This document shows positions 16,749-24,523 of a DNA stretch of 26,373 bases, piece after piece. Numbering within the stretch: position 1 is the stretch's first letter; the number at the start of each line of letters is the position of its first letter. The translations under genes and the position numbers were made by a program. Origin of the DNA: PFJX01 sp037442845 (GTDB taxonomy: Bacteria > Pseudomonadota > Gammaproteobacteria > Burkholderiales > Thiobacillaceae); NCBI GenBank assembly GCA_037442845.1, contig JBBIPL010000021.1, forward strand, positions 1 through 26,373, written 5' to 3'. The notes beneath the pieces were generated by a model. The model did no database searches. It was given only the letters and a program-made list of their open reading frames with translations, and was not told the origin of the DNA.

Positions 16749-17632
16749 GCTTCCAGCGCGGGGGGTGTTGCCGTCGCCAGCATGGCGCGGCGGCTGGCCG
16801 GCGTTTCCAGGCTGACGCGGCCGAGGGCGCCGTCCCGATAGTCCTGCAGCAGCAGCAAGGCGGCGCGCTCGAGGTCGGGCTCGCCGCCGCGCCCCTTGAG
16901 CAGGCAGCCGCGCCGGCGCGCCACCGCCTCCAGCACGCCGGGCGCGTCCAGCCCGGCCACCGCGCAACCGTAGCGGGCCGCGAGCAGGCCGGGATAGCGC
17001 GCCAGCAGGATGCCGGCCAGGAACGCCGCGACCGCTTCCTCGGGTACCGCGTTGCGGCCGATGGCGTGGCTGGCCGCCAGCATGTAGCCGTCGGCGTCGT
17101 GCTCGATCTTCGGCCACATCAGGCCCGGGGTGTCCACCAGCACCAGGCGCGGGCCCAGCACCACGCGCTGCTGCGACTTGGTCACCGCCGGCTCGTCGCC
17201 GACGGCGGCGATGCGCCGCTTCACCAGCGCGTTCATGAGGGTGGACTTGCCGACGTTGGGGATGCCCATGATCATCATGCGCAGCGGCTTGGTATTGTCG
17301 TCGCGGTGCGGCGCCAGGGCCTGGCAGAGCGCGGGGATGCGGGCCACCTCGGCGGCCTTGCGGGCGGACAGGGCCACCGCCTTGACGCCCGGCTCGCGGT
17401 TGAGGAATTCCAGCCACTCGCGGGTCGCTTCGGGGTCGGCCAGGTCGGCCTTGTTGAGCAGTTTCAGGCAGGCGCGCTGCCGCGCCCGGCGCAGCTCCTC
17501 GATCATCGGATTGGCGCTGGCCGCCGGCAGGCGGGCGTCGAGGACCTCGATCACCACGTCGATGCCGGCCATGGTTTCGGCCGCCTTCTTGCGGGCCGAG
17601 GCCATGTGGCCGGGAAACCACTGGATAGACAT
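16745..17632 (-). CDS. ylqF: Ribosome biogenesis GTPase YlqF/RbgA
   Basis: A 295-residue circularly permuted GTPase: the G4 motif NKAD (60-63) comes before G1 GIPNVGKST (123-131) and G3 DTPG (167-170), as in the YlqF/RbgA group that acts in late 50S subunit assembly. The N-terminus IQWFPGHMASARKK is the family signature. The C-terminal region (about 185-295) holds the helical RNA-binding part, less conserved, including GCLLKGRGGEPDLERAALLLLQDYRDGALGRVSLE in pieces. It is on the minus strand downstream of pgm with a 26-base gap, so probably co-transcribed with it, and its stop codon overlaps the end of lapD by four bases. Confidence 0.93.
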   Translation of the reverse strand: MSIQWFPGHMASARKKAAETMAGIDVVIEVLDARLPAASANPMIEELRRARQRACLKLLNKADLADPEATREWLEFLNREPGVKAVALSARKAAEVARIPALCQALAPHRDDNTKPLRMMIMGIPNVGKSTLMNALVKRRIAAVGDEPAVTKSQQRVVLGPRLVLVDTPGLMWPKIEHDADGYMLAASHAIGRNAVPEEAVAAFLAGILLARYPGLLAARYGCAVAGLDAPGVLEAVARRRGCLLKGRGGEPDLERAALLLLQDYRDGALGRVSLETPASRRAMLATATPPALEA

Positions 17633-17658
17633 GGCGGGCGCCGTCGGTTGCGGGGAAA

Positions 17659-19296
17659 TCAGCCGGCCAGGGCCGCGCTGACCATGGCCTGCGCGTCGGC
17701 GACGATGCGCTGCAGGTGCTCGGCGCTGACGAAGCTCTCGGCATAGAGCTTGTAGATGTCCTCGGTGCCCGAGGGCCGGGCGGCGAACCAGCCGTTGGCG
17801 GTGGTGACCTTGAGGCCGCCGATGGCCGCGCCGTTGCCGGGCGCCCGGGTCAATTTCGCGGTAATGGCGTCGCCCGCAAGCTCGCTGGCGGTGACCCGCT
17901 CCTCAGTCAGGCGCTTGAAGGCCGCCTTTTCCTCGCGGCTCACGGCGGAGTCGATGCGCACATAGAACGGCGCGCCGTACTTGGCGGCCAAGTCCTGGTA
18001 GTACAGGCCCGGATCGCGGCCGGTGACGGCGGTGATCTCGGCGGCGAGCAGGCCGAGGATGATGCCGTCCTTGTCGGTGGTCCACACCGTGCCGTCGCGG
18101 CGCAGGAAGGAGGCGCCGGCCGATTCTTCGCCGCCGAAGCAGAAACCGCCTTCCAGCAGGCCGGCGGAAAACCACTTGAAGCCCACCGGCACTTCCAGGA
18201 ACTTGCGCCCCAGGCCGTCCACCACGCGGTCGATCATGGCGCTGGACACCAGGGTCTTGCCCACCGCCGCCGCGGCGGGCCATTGCGGCCGGTGGGTGAG
18301 CAGGTAATGGATGGCCACCGCCAGGTAATGGTTGGGGTTCATCAGCCCCGCCGAGGGGGTGACGATGCCGTGCCGGTCGACGTCGGCGTCGTTGCCCCAG
18401 GCGATGTCGAAACGATCCTTCAGGTCCACCAGGCCGGCCATGGCGTAGGGACTGGAGCAGTCCATGCGGATCTTGCCGTCGTGGTCCAGGGTCATGAAGG
18501 CGAAAGCCGGGTCCACCTGGTCGTTTACCACCCGGATGTCGAGGCCGTACTTTTCGGCGATGAGCTTCCAGTAGGCCACCGCCGCGCCGCCCATGGGATC
18601 GACGCCGATCCTCAGTTTGGCGTCGCGGATGGCCTGGAAGTCGATGACGTTGTCGAGGTCGGCGATGTAGGGCGCCATGAAGTCTTCGACGTGGGTATTC
18701 GGCGCCTTCAGGGCCTGCTCGCAGGCCATGCGCTTCACCCCGGCGCAGCCGGCGGCCATCAGCGCGTTGGCCCGGTTCTCGATGCAGCCGGTGGCGTCGG
18801 TGTCCGCCGGGCCGCCGTGCGGCGGGTTGTACTTGATGCCGCCGTCCTGGGGCGGGTTGTGGGAGGGGGTGATGACGATGCCGTCGGCGCGCACGTTGGG
18901 GTGGATGCGGTTCCAGGCCAGGATGGCGCGGGAGATGACCGGCGTGGGGGAATAACCGCCGTCGCGCTGCAGGTGGGTTTCCACGCGGTTGGCCGCCAGC
19001 ACCTCCAGGCAGGTGCGCTGCGCCGGCGCCGACAGGGCGTGGGTGTCCATGCCCAGGAACAGCGGGCCGCTGATGCCCTGCGCCTGGCGGTACTCGCACA
19101 CCGCCTGGGAGATGGCCAGGATGTGCGCCTCGTTGAAGCTCTTCTGCAGCGCCGTGCCGCGGTGGCCGCTGGTGCCGAAGGCCACCCGCTGCGCGGGATC
19201 GTTGGCGTCGGGCAGGTCGAAATAGGCCCGCAGCAGGGCGGGGACATCGATCAGGTCTTGGGCGGTGGCGGGCTGACCGGCGCGGGGGTGGGCCAT
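17659..19296 (-). CDS. pgm: Phosphoglucomutase (alpha-D-glucose phosphate-specific)
   Basis: A 545-residue enzyme interconverting glucose 1-phosphate and glucose 6-phosphate, feeding glycogen and surface-sugar synthesis. The catalytic phosphoserine is S145 in VITPSHNPPQ. The metal-binding loop is GNDADVDRHGIV (D303, D305, D307). The sugar-recognition loop is GGEESAGASFLR, and the phosphate-binding end is ARPSGTEDIYKLYAES. Length and motif wording match E. coli Pgm (546 residues). The ATG at 19296 has GGAG upstream and gives the normal family N-terminus (AGQPATAQDLIDVPALL). The longer open frame upstream is not coding. ylqF follows on the same strand, and phoX diverges on the other side. Confidence 0.95.
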   Translation of the reverse strand: MAHPRAGQPATAQDLIDVPALLRAYFDLPDANDPAQRVAFGTSGHRGTALQKSFNEAHILAISQAVCEYRQAQGISGPLFLGMDTHALSAPAQRTCLEVLAANRVETHLQRDGGYSPTPVISRAILAWNRIHPNVRADGIVITPSHNPPQDGGIKYNPPHGGPADTDATGCIENRANALMAAGCAGVKRMACEQALKAPNTHVEDFMAPYIADLDNVIDFQAIRDAKLRIGVDPMGGAAVAYWKLIAEKYGLDIRVVNDQVDPAFAFMTLDHDGKIRMDCSSPYAMAGLVDLKDRFDIAWGNDADVDRHGIVTPSAGLMNPNHYLAVAIHYLLTHRPQWPAAAAVGKTLVSSAMIDRVVDGLGRKFLEVPVGFKWFSAGLLEGGFCFGGEESAGASFLRRDGTVWTTDKDGIILGLLAAEITAVTGRDPGLYYQDLAAKYGAPFYVRIDSAVSREEKAAFKRLTEERVTASELAGDAITAKLTRAPGNGAAIGGLKVTTANGWFAARPSGTEDIYKLYAESFVSAEHLQRIVADAQAMVSAALAG

Positions 19297-19542
19297 GGTG
19301 GAACTCCGTTGTGGGTGCGTTGGATGGATCAACTTCAAATAGTAACGCCGGGGCCATGCTCCTGGACTGTCGAAGCCGTTTATCCGCGGATCACAACTTG
19401 GGCTGCGCCGGCTCGCCGATTGGCGACGCGCCAGGCCGGAGCGGCCCGCTTGCTCGCGACGAGCCAGTGCCGTAGCGTCATCCGGGCGCAACACTGTGCG
19501 GCTAGATTGCGCGGCTCGCGCTAACCCACTCAAGGACACCGG
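19297..19542. other. Divergent intergenic region between pgm and phoX
   Basis: This 246-base region must hold the promoters of two divergent genes. I looked for a Pho box because the right-hand gene is a PhoX-type phosphatase. The nearest match is CTGTCGAAGCCGTTTATC at about 19366-19383, which agrees with the direct-repeat consensus only in the first half-site. TAGATT at 19504-19509 is a possible -10 for phoX. No confident regulatory call can be made. Confidence 0.3.
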
Positions 19543-21600
19543 ATGAACCTCGACCACAACCCGCGCGTCATCGACCACGGCGATGGCGACGAACCTCTCT
19601 GCAACCATTCCGGCAACCCCGGTTTCGACGCCATTCTCGCGGCCCGATTGAGCCGGCGCGCGCTGCTCAAGGGCGGCCTCGGCGCCTCTCTGGCCGCGCT
19701 GTTCGCTCCGGTCGCGCCGGTATTCGCCGGCGCCAGCGCGGCGGCCACCTCGATCGCCCGCGCCAGCTTGCTCGGCTTCGCGCCGGTGGCGGCCAGCGCG
19801 GCCGATGAGGTGACGGTACCCAAGGGCTACCGCGTGCAGGTACTGGCGCCGTGGGGCACCCCCCTGTCGGGCACAGATATGCCGTTCGACCCCCTCAAGG
19901 CGAGCGGCGCCGACCAGGCCGCGCAGGTCGGCAGCCATCACGACGGCATGCATTTCTTCCCGATCGAGGGCAAGGATCCCTACCAGGGCAGTTCCACGGA
20001 CGGCCTGCTGGTGATGAACCACGAATACGTGGAGCCGCGCTTCATGCACGCCTCCGCCGTCGGCCAGGCGCTGACGCGCAGCGCCGTGCCGCTGGACGCC
20101 AGCGGCAAGCGCGCCGCCGACGAGGTGCTGAAGGAACTCAACGGCCATGGCGTCAGCGTGTTGCGCATCCGGCGCGAGGCCGACGGCGCCTGGAAAGTGG
20201 TGGCCGATGCGCGCAATCGCCGCGTCACCGGCCTCACGCCGATGGCCATCGCCGGCCCGGTGCGCGGCGACGACAAGGTCAAGACCAAGTACAGCCCGGA
20301 CGGCACGATGACGCGCGGCACGCTGAACAACTGCGCGCATGGCGTCACGCCCTGGAACACCTATCTGACCTGCGAGGAGAACTGGGCCGGCTACTTCGTC
20401 AACCGCGGCGAACGCCCGCGCGAGCAGGCGCGCTACGGCGTCGCCAGCAAGAGCGCGCGCTATGCCTGGGACCAGGCCGACAACGGCGCCGACGAGTTCG
20501 TCCGCTTTGATGCCAGTGCCAAGGCCGCCAACGCCGACGGGGATTACCGCAACGAACCCAACACCTTCGGCTGGGTCGTGGAAATCGACCCCTTCGACCC
20601 CGCCAGCGTGCCCGTCAAGCGCACCCATCTGGGCCGTTTCGCGCACGAGGGCGTGATCTTTCATCAGGCGGTCGAGGGCAAACCGGTGGTGTGCTATTCC
20701 GGCGACGACGCGCGCAACGAATACATCTACAAGTTCGTCAGCGCCAAGCCTTACCACAAGGCCAGCGCCAGCGGCGCGCTGCTCGACGAGGGCACGCTCT
20801 ACGCCGCCCGTTTCAACGCCGACGGCACGGGCGAATGGCTGCCGCTGAAATGGGGTCACGGCCCGCTGCTGCCGCAACCGGTCAACCAGGGCGAGGAACC
20901 GGACTGCGACTGCTTCAAGAGCCAGGCCGACGTGCTGCTCAACACCCGCCTTGCGGCCGACAAGCTGGGCGCGACCAAGATGGACCGCCCGGAATGGGGC
21001 GCCATCGACCCGAAGACCGGCATGGTCTATTTCACGCTGACCAACAACACCAGCCGCAAGGAGGCCGACGCCGCCAACCCCCGCGTCAACAGCCGCTGGG
21101 GCCACATCATCCGCTGGCGCGAGGCAGGCGGCGACCCGGCCGCGACGCGCTTCGAGTGGGACATCTTCCTGCTCGCCGGACCGGCTGACGATTCGCGCTT
21201 CGCCGGCAAGCCGCTTACCGCCGAGCAGATCTTCAACAGCCCGGACGGACTCTGGTTCGACCCGGACGGCCGTCTGTGGATCCAGACCGACATCAGCGAG
21301 AGCGTGATGAACAGCGGCGACTACGCGCCCTTCGGCAACAATCAGATGCTCGCCGCCGACCCGGTGAGCGGCGACCTGCGCCGCTTCCTGGTGGGCCCCC
21401 TGGGCCAGGAGATCACCGGCGTCATCACCACGCCGGACCAGCGCACGATGTTCGTCAACATCCAGCATCCGGGCGCATCCACCTCGGCCGCCGATTTCGC
21501 CGCCGGCAAGCTCACCGGCACCTGGCCCAACCAGGGCCGCTACCCGCGCTCGGCGACAGTGGTGATCACGCGCGAGGACGGCGGCATGATCGGCGCCTGA
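19543..21600 (+). CDS. PhoX-family (DUF839) Tat-exported phosphatase
   Basis: A 685-residue protein. It begins with a long n-region and a twin-arginine motif, SRRALLKGG (R38, R39), followed by a hydrophobic Ala-rich stretch, so it is exported folded by the Tat system. The mature part matches the PhoX/DUF839 beta-propeller family: MNHEYVEPRF, LNNCAHGVTPWNTYLTCEENWAGYF (C264, C277, E278, E279), NTFGWVVEIDPFDP, VKRTHLGRFAHEG and VVCYSGDDARNEYIYKFVS. PhoX enzymes are calcium- and iron-dependent alkaline phosphatases that recover phosphate from organic esters, and the residues around C264 are in the metal-cofactor region. AAGGA lies eight bases before the ATG. The gene stands alone, divergent from pgm. 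Other DUF839 proteins of unknown substrate exist, so I leave the symbol blank. Confidence 0.88.
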   Translation: MNLDHNPRVIDHGDGDEPLCNHSGNPGFDAILAARLSRRALLKGGLGASLAALFAPVAPVFAGASAAATSIARASLLGFAPVAASAADEVTVPKGYRVQVLAPWGTPLSGTDMPFDPLKASGADQAAQVGSHHDGMHFFPIEGKDPYQGSSTDGLLVMNHEYVEPRFMHASAVGQALTRSAVPLDASGKRAADEVLKELNGHGVSVLRIRREADGAWKVVADARNRRVTGLTPMAIAGPVRGDDKVKTKYSPDGTMTRGTLNNCAHGVTPWNTYLTCEENWAGYFVNRGERPREQARYGVASKSARYAWDQADNGADEFVRFDASAKAANADGDYRNEPNTFGWVVEIDPFDPASVPVKRTHLGRFAHEGVIFHQAVEGKPVVCYSGDDARNEYIYKFVSAKPYHKASASGALLDEGTLYAARFNADGTGEWLPLKWGHGPLLPQPVNQGEEPDCDCFKSQADVLLNTRLAADKLGATKMDRPEWGAIDPKTGMVYFTLTNNTSRKEADAANPRVNSRWGHIIRWREAGGDPAATRFEWDIFLLAGPADDSRFAGKPLTAEQIFNSPDGLWFDPDGRLWIQTDISESVMNSGDYAPFGNNQMLAADPVSGDLRRFLVGPLGQEITGVITTPDQRTMFVNIQHPGASTSAADFAAGKLTGTWPNQGRYPRSATVVITREDGGMIGA

Positions 21601-21648
21601 GCCAGCAAACAGGGGCAATCTGGAAGCGCGTCATGCGCGCATCCCGCC

Positions 21649-21822
21649 TCATTCGCCCCATTTTCTGAACAGGGCGCGTATATCCACGCGAAGCGCGGTC
21701 TGCTCGCGATCCATGCACGGCGGACATCCCACGGGGTTCGTTCTTGCCTGCTCATGCGGCAGCGGCGCCCGCGCGGGAATTGCGGGCGGAACTTCGGGTG
21801 CGGGGAGGGTCTGGGCTTCCAT
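21649..21822 (-). CDS. Possible 57-residue small protein with a CPPC pair
   Basis: ATG at 21822-21820 with GGAAG about seven bases upstream opens a 57-residue frame ending at 21649. The first half is Ala/Pro-rich (MEAQTLPAPEVPPAIPARAP); the second half contains GCPPCMDREQTALRVDIRALF and ends RKWGE. A CxxC pair in a basic, helix-prone tail is compatible with a real small protein, but I know no family. The gene would converge on phoX. It is short and in GC-rich DNA, so chance is a serious alternative. Confidence 0.3.
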   Translation of the reverse strand: MEAQTLPAPEVPPAIPARAPLPHEQARTNPVGCPPCMDREQTALRVDIRALFRKWGE

Positions 21823-21964
21823 GGCGTGCTTCCGGCATCGGTTCAGGCCTAGAAATAACCGGCATCGGCGATCGCCTCCAGCAACCCGGTTGGCCTCAAC
21901 CCATCGCCCTCTTCTCGCTGAAATCGCTGCCTCCGCGCAACCCGCGACAGCTTTCCTCGCCGGC

Positions 21965-22019
21965 CAAGATTTTTTTCTAAAGTTTATATATAAGCATCCG
22001 TTAATATTCCAGGACATCT
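21965..22019. repeat. 55-bp direct repeat, left copy, ending at the gap
   Basis: It is identical base for base to 22120-22174 and abuts the first N. Two exact copies ending and beginning exactly around a 100-N spacer indicate overlapping contig ends rather than a biological duplication; 55 is also a common assembly k-mer length. Confidence 0.9.
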
Positions 22020-22119
22020 NNNNNNNNNNNNNNNNNNNNNNNNNNNNNNNNNNNNNNNNNNNNNNNNNNNNNNNNNNNNNNNNNNNNNNNNNNNNNNNNN
22101 NNNNNNNNNNNNNNNNNNN
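22020..22119. other. Assembly gap of exactly 100 N
   Basis: The run spans 100 positions, the conventional placeholder for a gap of unknown size. Because both flanks carry the same 55-bp sequence, the true sequence probably contains one copy and no gap, which would shorten the region by 155 bases. Confidence 0.95.
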
Positions 22120-22174
22120 CAAGATTTTTTTCTAAAGTTTATATATAAGCATCCGTTAATATTCCAGGACATCT
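22120..22174. repeat. 55-bp direct repeat, right copy, starting after the gap
   Basis: Exact copy of 21965-22019, starting at the first base after the Ns. It ends 12 bases before the Sel1 start codon and carries its promoter. Confidence 0.9.
22133..22159 (+). promoter_or_regulatory. Sigma28 (FliA)-like promoter for the Sel1-repeat gene
   Basis: TAAAGTTT at 22133-22140 is an exact match to the sigma28 -35 consensus. After 11 bases, TCCGTTAA at 22152-22159 matches six of eight bases of GCCGATAA, and the 11-base spacing is the canonical one. Transcription would begin near 22166, about 20 bases before the ATG at 22187. The same site is in the left copy (21978-22004). This would place the Sel1 protein under flagellar control. 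Confidence 0.55.
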
Positions 22175-22186
22175 TGCATCCTGACC

Positions 22187-22663
22187 ATGCGCGTACACGT
22201 TCGCTTCCTTCTCACCTGCTGTCTTCTATCCGTCACGGCGCTCGCTCACGCCGGTGTGGACGAGGGCATGCGCGCCTACTCCAGCGGCGACTACGACAAG
22301 GCGGCGCGCGAATTCAGGCCCTTGGCCGAGAAGGGGGACAGGGAAGCCCAGTACATGCTGGGCCTGCTCCACGAAGAGGGCCAGGGCGTGGAGCGGGACG
22401 ATCTGCTTGCCGCGTACTGGTATGCCCGCTCCGCCGATCAGGGTTTCGCCGACGCCTATTACGCCCTCGGCCGGTTGTTCCTGCAGCGCAAGGGCGAGCG
22501 GCAGGACCGCATGGCCGCGCATCACTGGTTCTGTCTGGCCAAGGAATACGGGCACCGCCTGGGCGAGCAGGAAATCCAGAGCAACTTGAAAGCCATGCCG
22601 CCGGACCTCGCCGAACTGGCCCGCAACCGCTACTCCGAGCGGCGACCGAGCGCCACCCGCTAG
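22187..22663 (+). CDS. Secreted Sel1-repeat (TPR-like) protein
   Basis: A 158-residue protein with a signal peptide (RFLLTCCLLSVTALAHA, cleavage probably after residue 22). A first TPR-like helix pair (GMRAYSSGDYDKAAREFRPL) precedes two Sel1-like repeats at about 46-81 (GDREAQYMLGLLHEEGQGV) and 82-120 (GFADAYYALGRLFLQRKG). Sel1 repeats form solenoids that mediate protein-protein contacts, and the export signal puts this one in the periplasm or outside. The ATG at 22187 gives a clean signal peptide but lacks a clear Shine-Dalgarno, and a short leader is predicted from the sigma28-like promoter. It converges with the large OmpA lipoprotein gene (13-base gap). The partner is unknown. Confidence 0.85.
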   Translation: MRVHVRFLLTCCLLSVTALAHAGVDEGMRAYSSGDYDKAAREFRPLAEKGDREAQYMLGLLHEEGQGVERDDLLAAYWYARSADQGFADAYYALGRLFLQRKGERQDRMAAHHWFCLAKEYGHRLGEQEIQSNLKAMPPDLAELARNRYSERRPSATR

Positions 22664-22676
22664 ACGCGGGCCTGGC

Positions 22677-24185
22677 TCAGCGCAGCACCACCAGCACCAC
22701 GCGCCGGTTCTTGGCGCGCCCCTCGCGCGTGGCGTTGTCCGCCGCCGGACGGCTGGCGCCGTAAGCCGCGACTGCGAGCAGATTCAGGGGGATGCCCGCC
22801 TCCCGGTGCAGATAGTCGCGCACTGCCATGGCGCGGCGCTGCGCGAGGCGCTGGTTGGCCTCGGCCGCGCCCAGGTTGTCGGTATGGCCCTGGATCTCGA
22901 TGAAGACGCCGCGGTTCTCCGCCTTGAGCTGGGCGGCGAACGCATCCAGCTGTTTTCTGGACTCGGCGTTAAGGCGCGCCTCGTTGAGGGCGAAATGCGT
23001 GACCTCGTCGGTCAGGGTCGCTTCATAGACGATCTTGCCCTCCGCCAGTCTGCCCGCCTGCATGGCGCGCTCGAGCGCCTCCCGCGCGGTGACCGATACC
23101 TGGCCGTAGGCGCTCTCGCTTTGCGCCAGGCGCTCACCCTGCTTGGTCACCAGCTCCTGCACCAGGGTCAGACGCAGGCCGGAATCCGCCAGCGCCTTCT
23201 CCCCCTGCTCCACGCGTTGGCGGGCGCTGGCGAGATCCTGGCCGAGACCGCCCATCTTCTGGTCGATGCGCGCGATGGCCCGCGCCTGCTCTTCGCTCTC
23301 GCCGCGCAGGCGCGCGAGATCGGCGCGCAGATCGGCCAGGGTGGCGTTGGTCGTCTGCATGGCGGCTTGCCGATCGGCGCCGCCGCGGCCCTGTTCGCTC
23401 AATCCGGACTCGACGCCGCCCAGGCGCGCCGCCAGGGCATCCAGGCTGGCATGCTGCTGCTCGAGCTTGCGCTGAAGATCCAGGATCAGGCCTTGCAAGG
23501 CCGTGGTCTGCGCGTCAGCCGCCGCCGGTGCGCTCGGCGTCACGGCGGGCGTGGGCTGTTCCGTCGCGGCGGATGCGGGAGCGGCCGGCGCGCTCGCCGG
23601 GGCAGGCGCCCCCGGCATGGCGGCCAACTGGTTTTCCAGGGCGCCGAGACGCTGTCCGGTCGCACCCAGGCTGGCAAGGGCGGAGGAAACGCGCGAATCG
23701 GCGGCCTCCAGGCGGGCCTCCTGCGTATCCAGCCGACGATGGGCACGCGCAGCGTCGGCCGTGGCGCCCTGCAGACGCTGGTTGACGGCGGCCAGGTCGG
23801 TCGCCACCTGACGATCCAGGCCGTCGAGGCGCCGGCCTGTGGCCGCCTGATCCGCCGCCAGCGCCTGCATGCGCTGCGCGCCGGCCGTCAGTTCGCCGCG
23901 GGTTTCGCGCAGCAGCCTGCCGCTCTCGGCGGCATCGCGCTCCAGCCGGTCGGCGCGTAATTCCGCTTCGCGGATGCGCTTGGCCTGGGTGTCCAGGCCC
24001 AGCTCGATGGCCTTGAACCAGGATTCCATGCCCTGCACGCGGTCCTTGTATTGGCCCACCTCCTGCCGCACGTAATCCTTGGTGGCGCAGCCGCCCAGGC
24101 CCAGGGCCAGCAGGAGTGGCAGCAGCGTCCAGGACTGGCGCGCGGAAACAGGGCTTGGCTTGCGCCGGAACAAGGGGGAATGCAT
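22677..24185 (-). CDS. Large coiled-coil OmpA-family lipoprotein
   Basis: A 502-residue predicted outer-membrane lipoprotein. The signal sequence ends in the lipobox LGGC with Cys at residue 33. A long region (about 40-190) is rich in Ala, Arg, Leu and Glu and reads as coiled coil. A Pro/Ala-rich linker follows (about 192-225, APAPASAPAAPASAATEQ), then a second coiled coil (about 230-360). The OmpA-like peptidoglycan-binding domain is at about 385-502 (FIEIQGHTDNLGAAEANQRL, ending KNRRVVLVVLR). The start at 24185 has GGGAG at a suitable distance; in-frame ATGs up to 24248 add residues before the signal and have no ribosome binding site. Its architecture (lipobox, coiled coil, OmpA) is an extended version of the protein at 12720. 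It probably spans between the outer membrane and the cell wall. Confidence 0.9.
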   Translation of the reverse strand: MHSPLFRRKPSPVSARQSWTLLPLLLALGLGGCATKDYVRQEVGQYKDRVQGMESWFKAIELGLDTQAKRIREAELRADRLERDAAESGRLLRETRGELTAGAQRMQALAADQAATGRRLDGLDRQVATDLAAVNQRLQGATADAARAHRRLDTQEARLEAADSRVSSALASLGATGQRLGALENQLAAMPGAPAPASAPAAPASAATEQPTPAVTPSAPAAADAQTTALQGLILDLQRKLEQQHASLDALAARLGGVESGLSEQGRGGADRQAAMQTTNATLADLRADLARLRGESEEQARAIARIDQKMGGLGQDLASARQRVEQGEKALADSGLRLTLVQELVTKQGERLAQSESAYGQVSVTAREALERAMQAGRLAEGKIVYEATLTDEVTHFALNEARLNAESRKQLDAFAAQLKAENRGVFIEIQGHTDNLGAAEANQRLAQRRAMAVRDYLHREAGIPLNLLAVAAYGASRPAADNATREGRAKNRRVVLVVLR

Positions 24186-24285
24186 GGTGGTCGGCTCCCG
24201 CATGAGAAAAGGGTGAAAATCAGGCTGCATCAGGAGGGCATTATGCACTCCGGCGGCACTGCATCAGAACCTGTCCGGTGCATAC

Positions 24286-24435
24286 GCCTTCCGCCTTGCG
24301 GAGGCCGACCACGCCCGCGTCGCCTTCCTGGCGCGCTACAAGATCGACGGCAAGGCGCATCGCCTGGAGGAAAACAGCCGCTGCACAAGGATCGACGGAC
24401 GCTGGCTGTACGTCGCCGCGGAGGAAACCGGATGA
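24286..24435 (+). pseudogene. YchJ/UPF0225-like C-terminal remnant
   Basis: The frame ending with TGA at 24433-24435 reads RLAEADHARVAFLARYKIDG, then HRLEENSRCTRIDGRWLYV. This matches the C-terminal NTF2-like part of YchJ family proteins, which read similarly to VEFVARY--DG--H-L-E-SRF---DGRWYYVDG. The N-terminal CPCGSG zinc-binding motif and most of the domain are absent, and no start codon with a ribosome binding site lies upstream in frame; the sequence before it is the 5' region of the divergent lipoprotein gene. I infer a decayed 3' fragment. The limits are approximate: faint similarity may extend back to about 24241 (TPAALHQNLSGAY). Confidence 0.55.
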
Positions 24436-24523
24436 ACACGTAAGCCCTTCAATCGCTTGAAAAACCACTATCATGAAAGGGCGGCGGCGCATCCGCCGAC
24501 ACCAAACATAGAGTGAGGAGACC

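Larger units (their letters stand above)
21601..22186. other. Intergenic region with scaffold gap
   Basis: The 586 bases between phoX and the Sel1 gene hold one possible small minus-strand frame (21649-21822), two identical AT-rich 55-bp blocks (21965-22019 and 22120-22174), and 100 Ns between them. The AT-rich block contrasts strongly with its GC-rich surroundings and contains a sigma28-like promoter. Nothing else coding was seen. Open frames that cross the Ns are artefacts. Confidence 0.7.

Noticed and set aside
14471..17746. 1091-codon open frame on the plus strand
   Set aside because: It overlaps lapG, lapD and ylqF in other frames and is Arg/Pro/Gly-rich with no motifs; an effect of high GC content.
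19360..19390. Pho box upstream of phoX
   Set aside because: Only one half-site resembles the consensus; the second repeat is too different to call.
17716..19524. Long plus-strand frame opposite pgm
   Set aside because: Antisense shadow of pgm; the minus-strand frame has all catalytic motifs.
19297..21618. Long minus-strand frame upstream of pgm, opposite phoX
   Set aside because: It is only an upstream extension of the pgm frame; pgm starts at 19296 and phoX is well supported on the other strand.
21649..22172. Open frames that cross the N run
   Set aside because: Ns translated as X are not evidence of coding; only the part 21649-21822 has a start with a ribosome binding site.
24444..24482. 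Inverted repeat GCCCTT...AAGGGC upstream of the 82-residue gene
   Set aside because: Arms are only six bases with a 27-base loop; expected by chance in GC-rich DNA.
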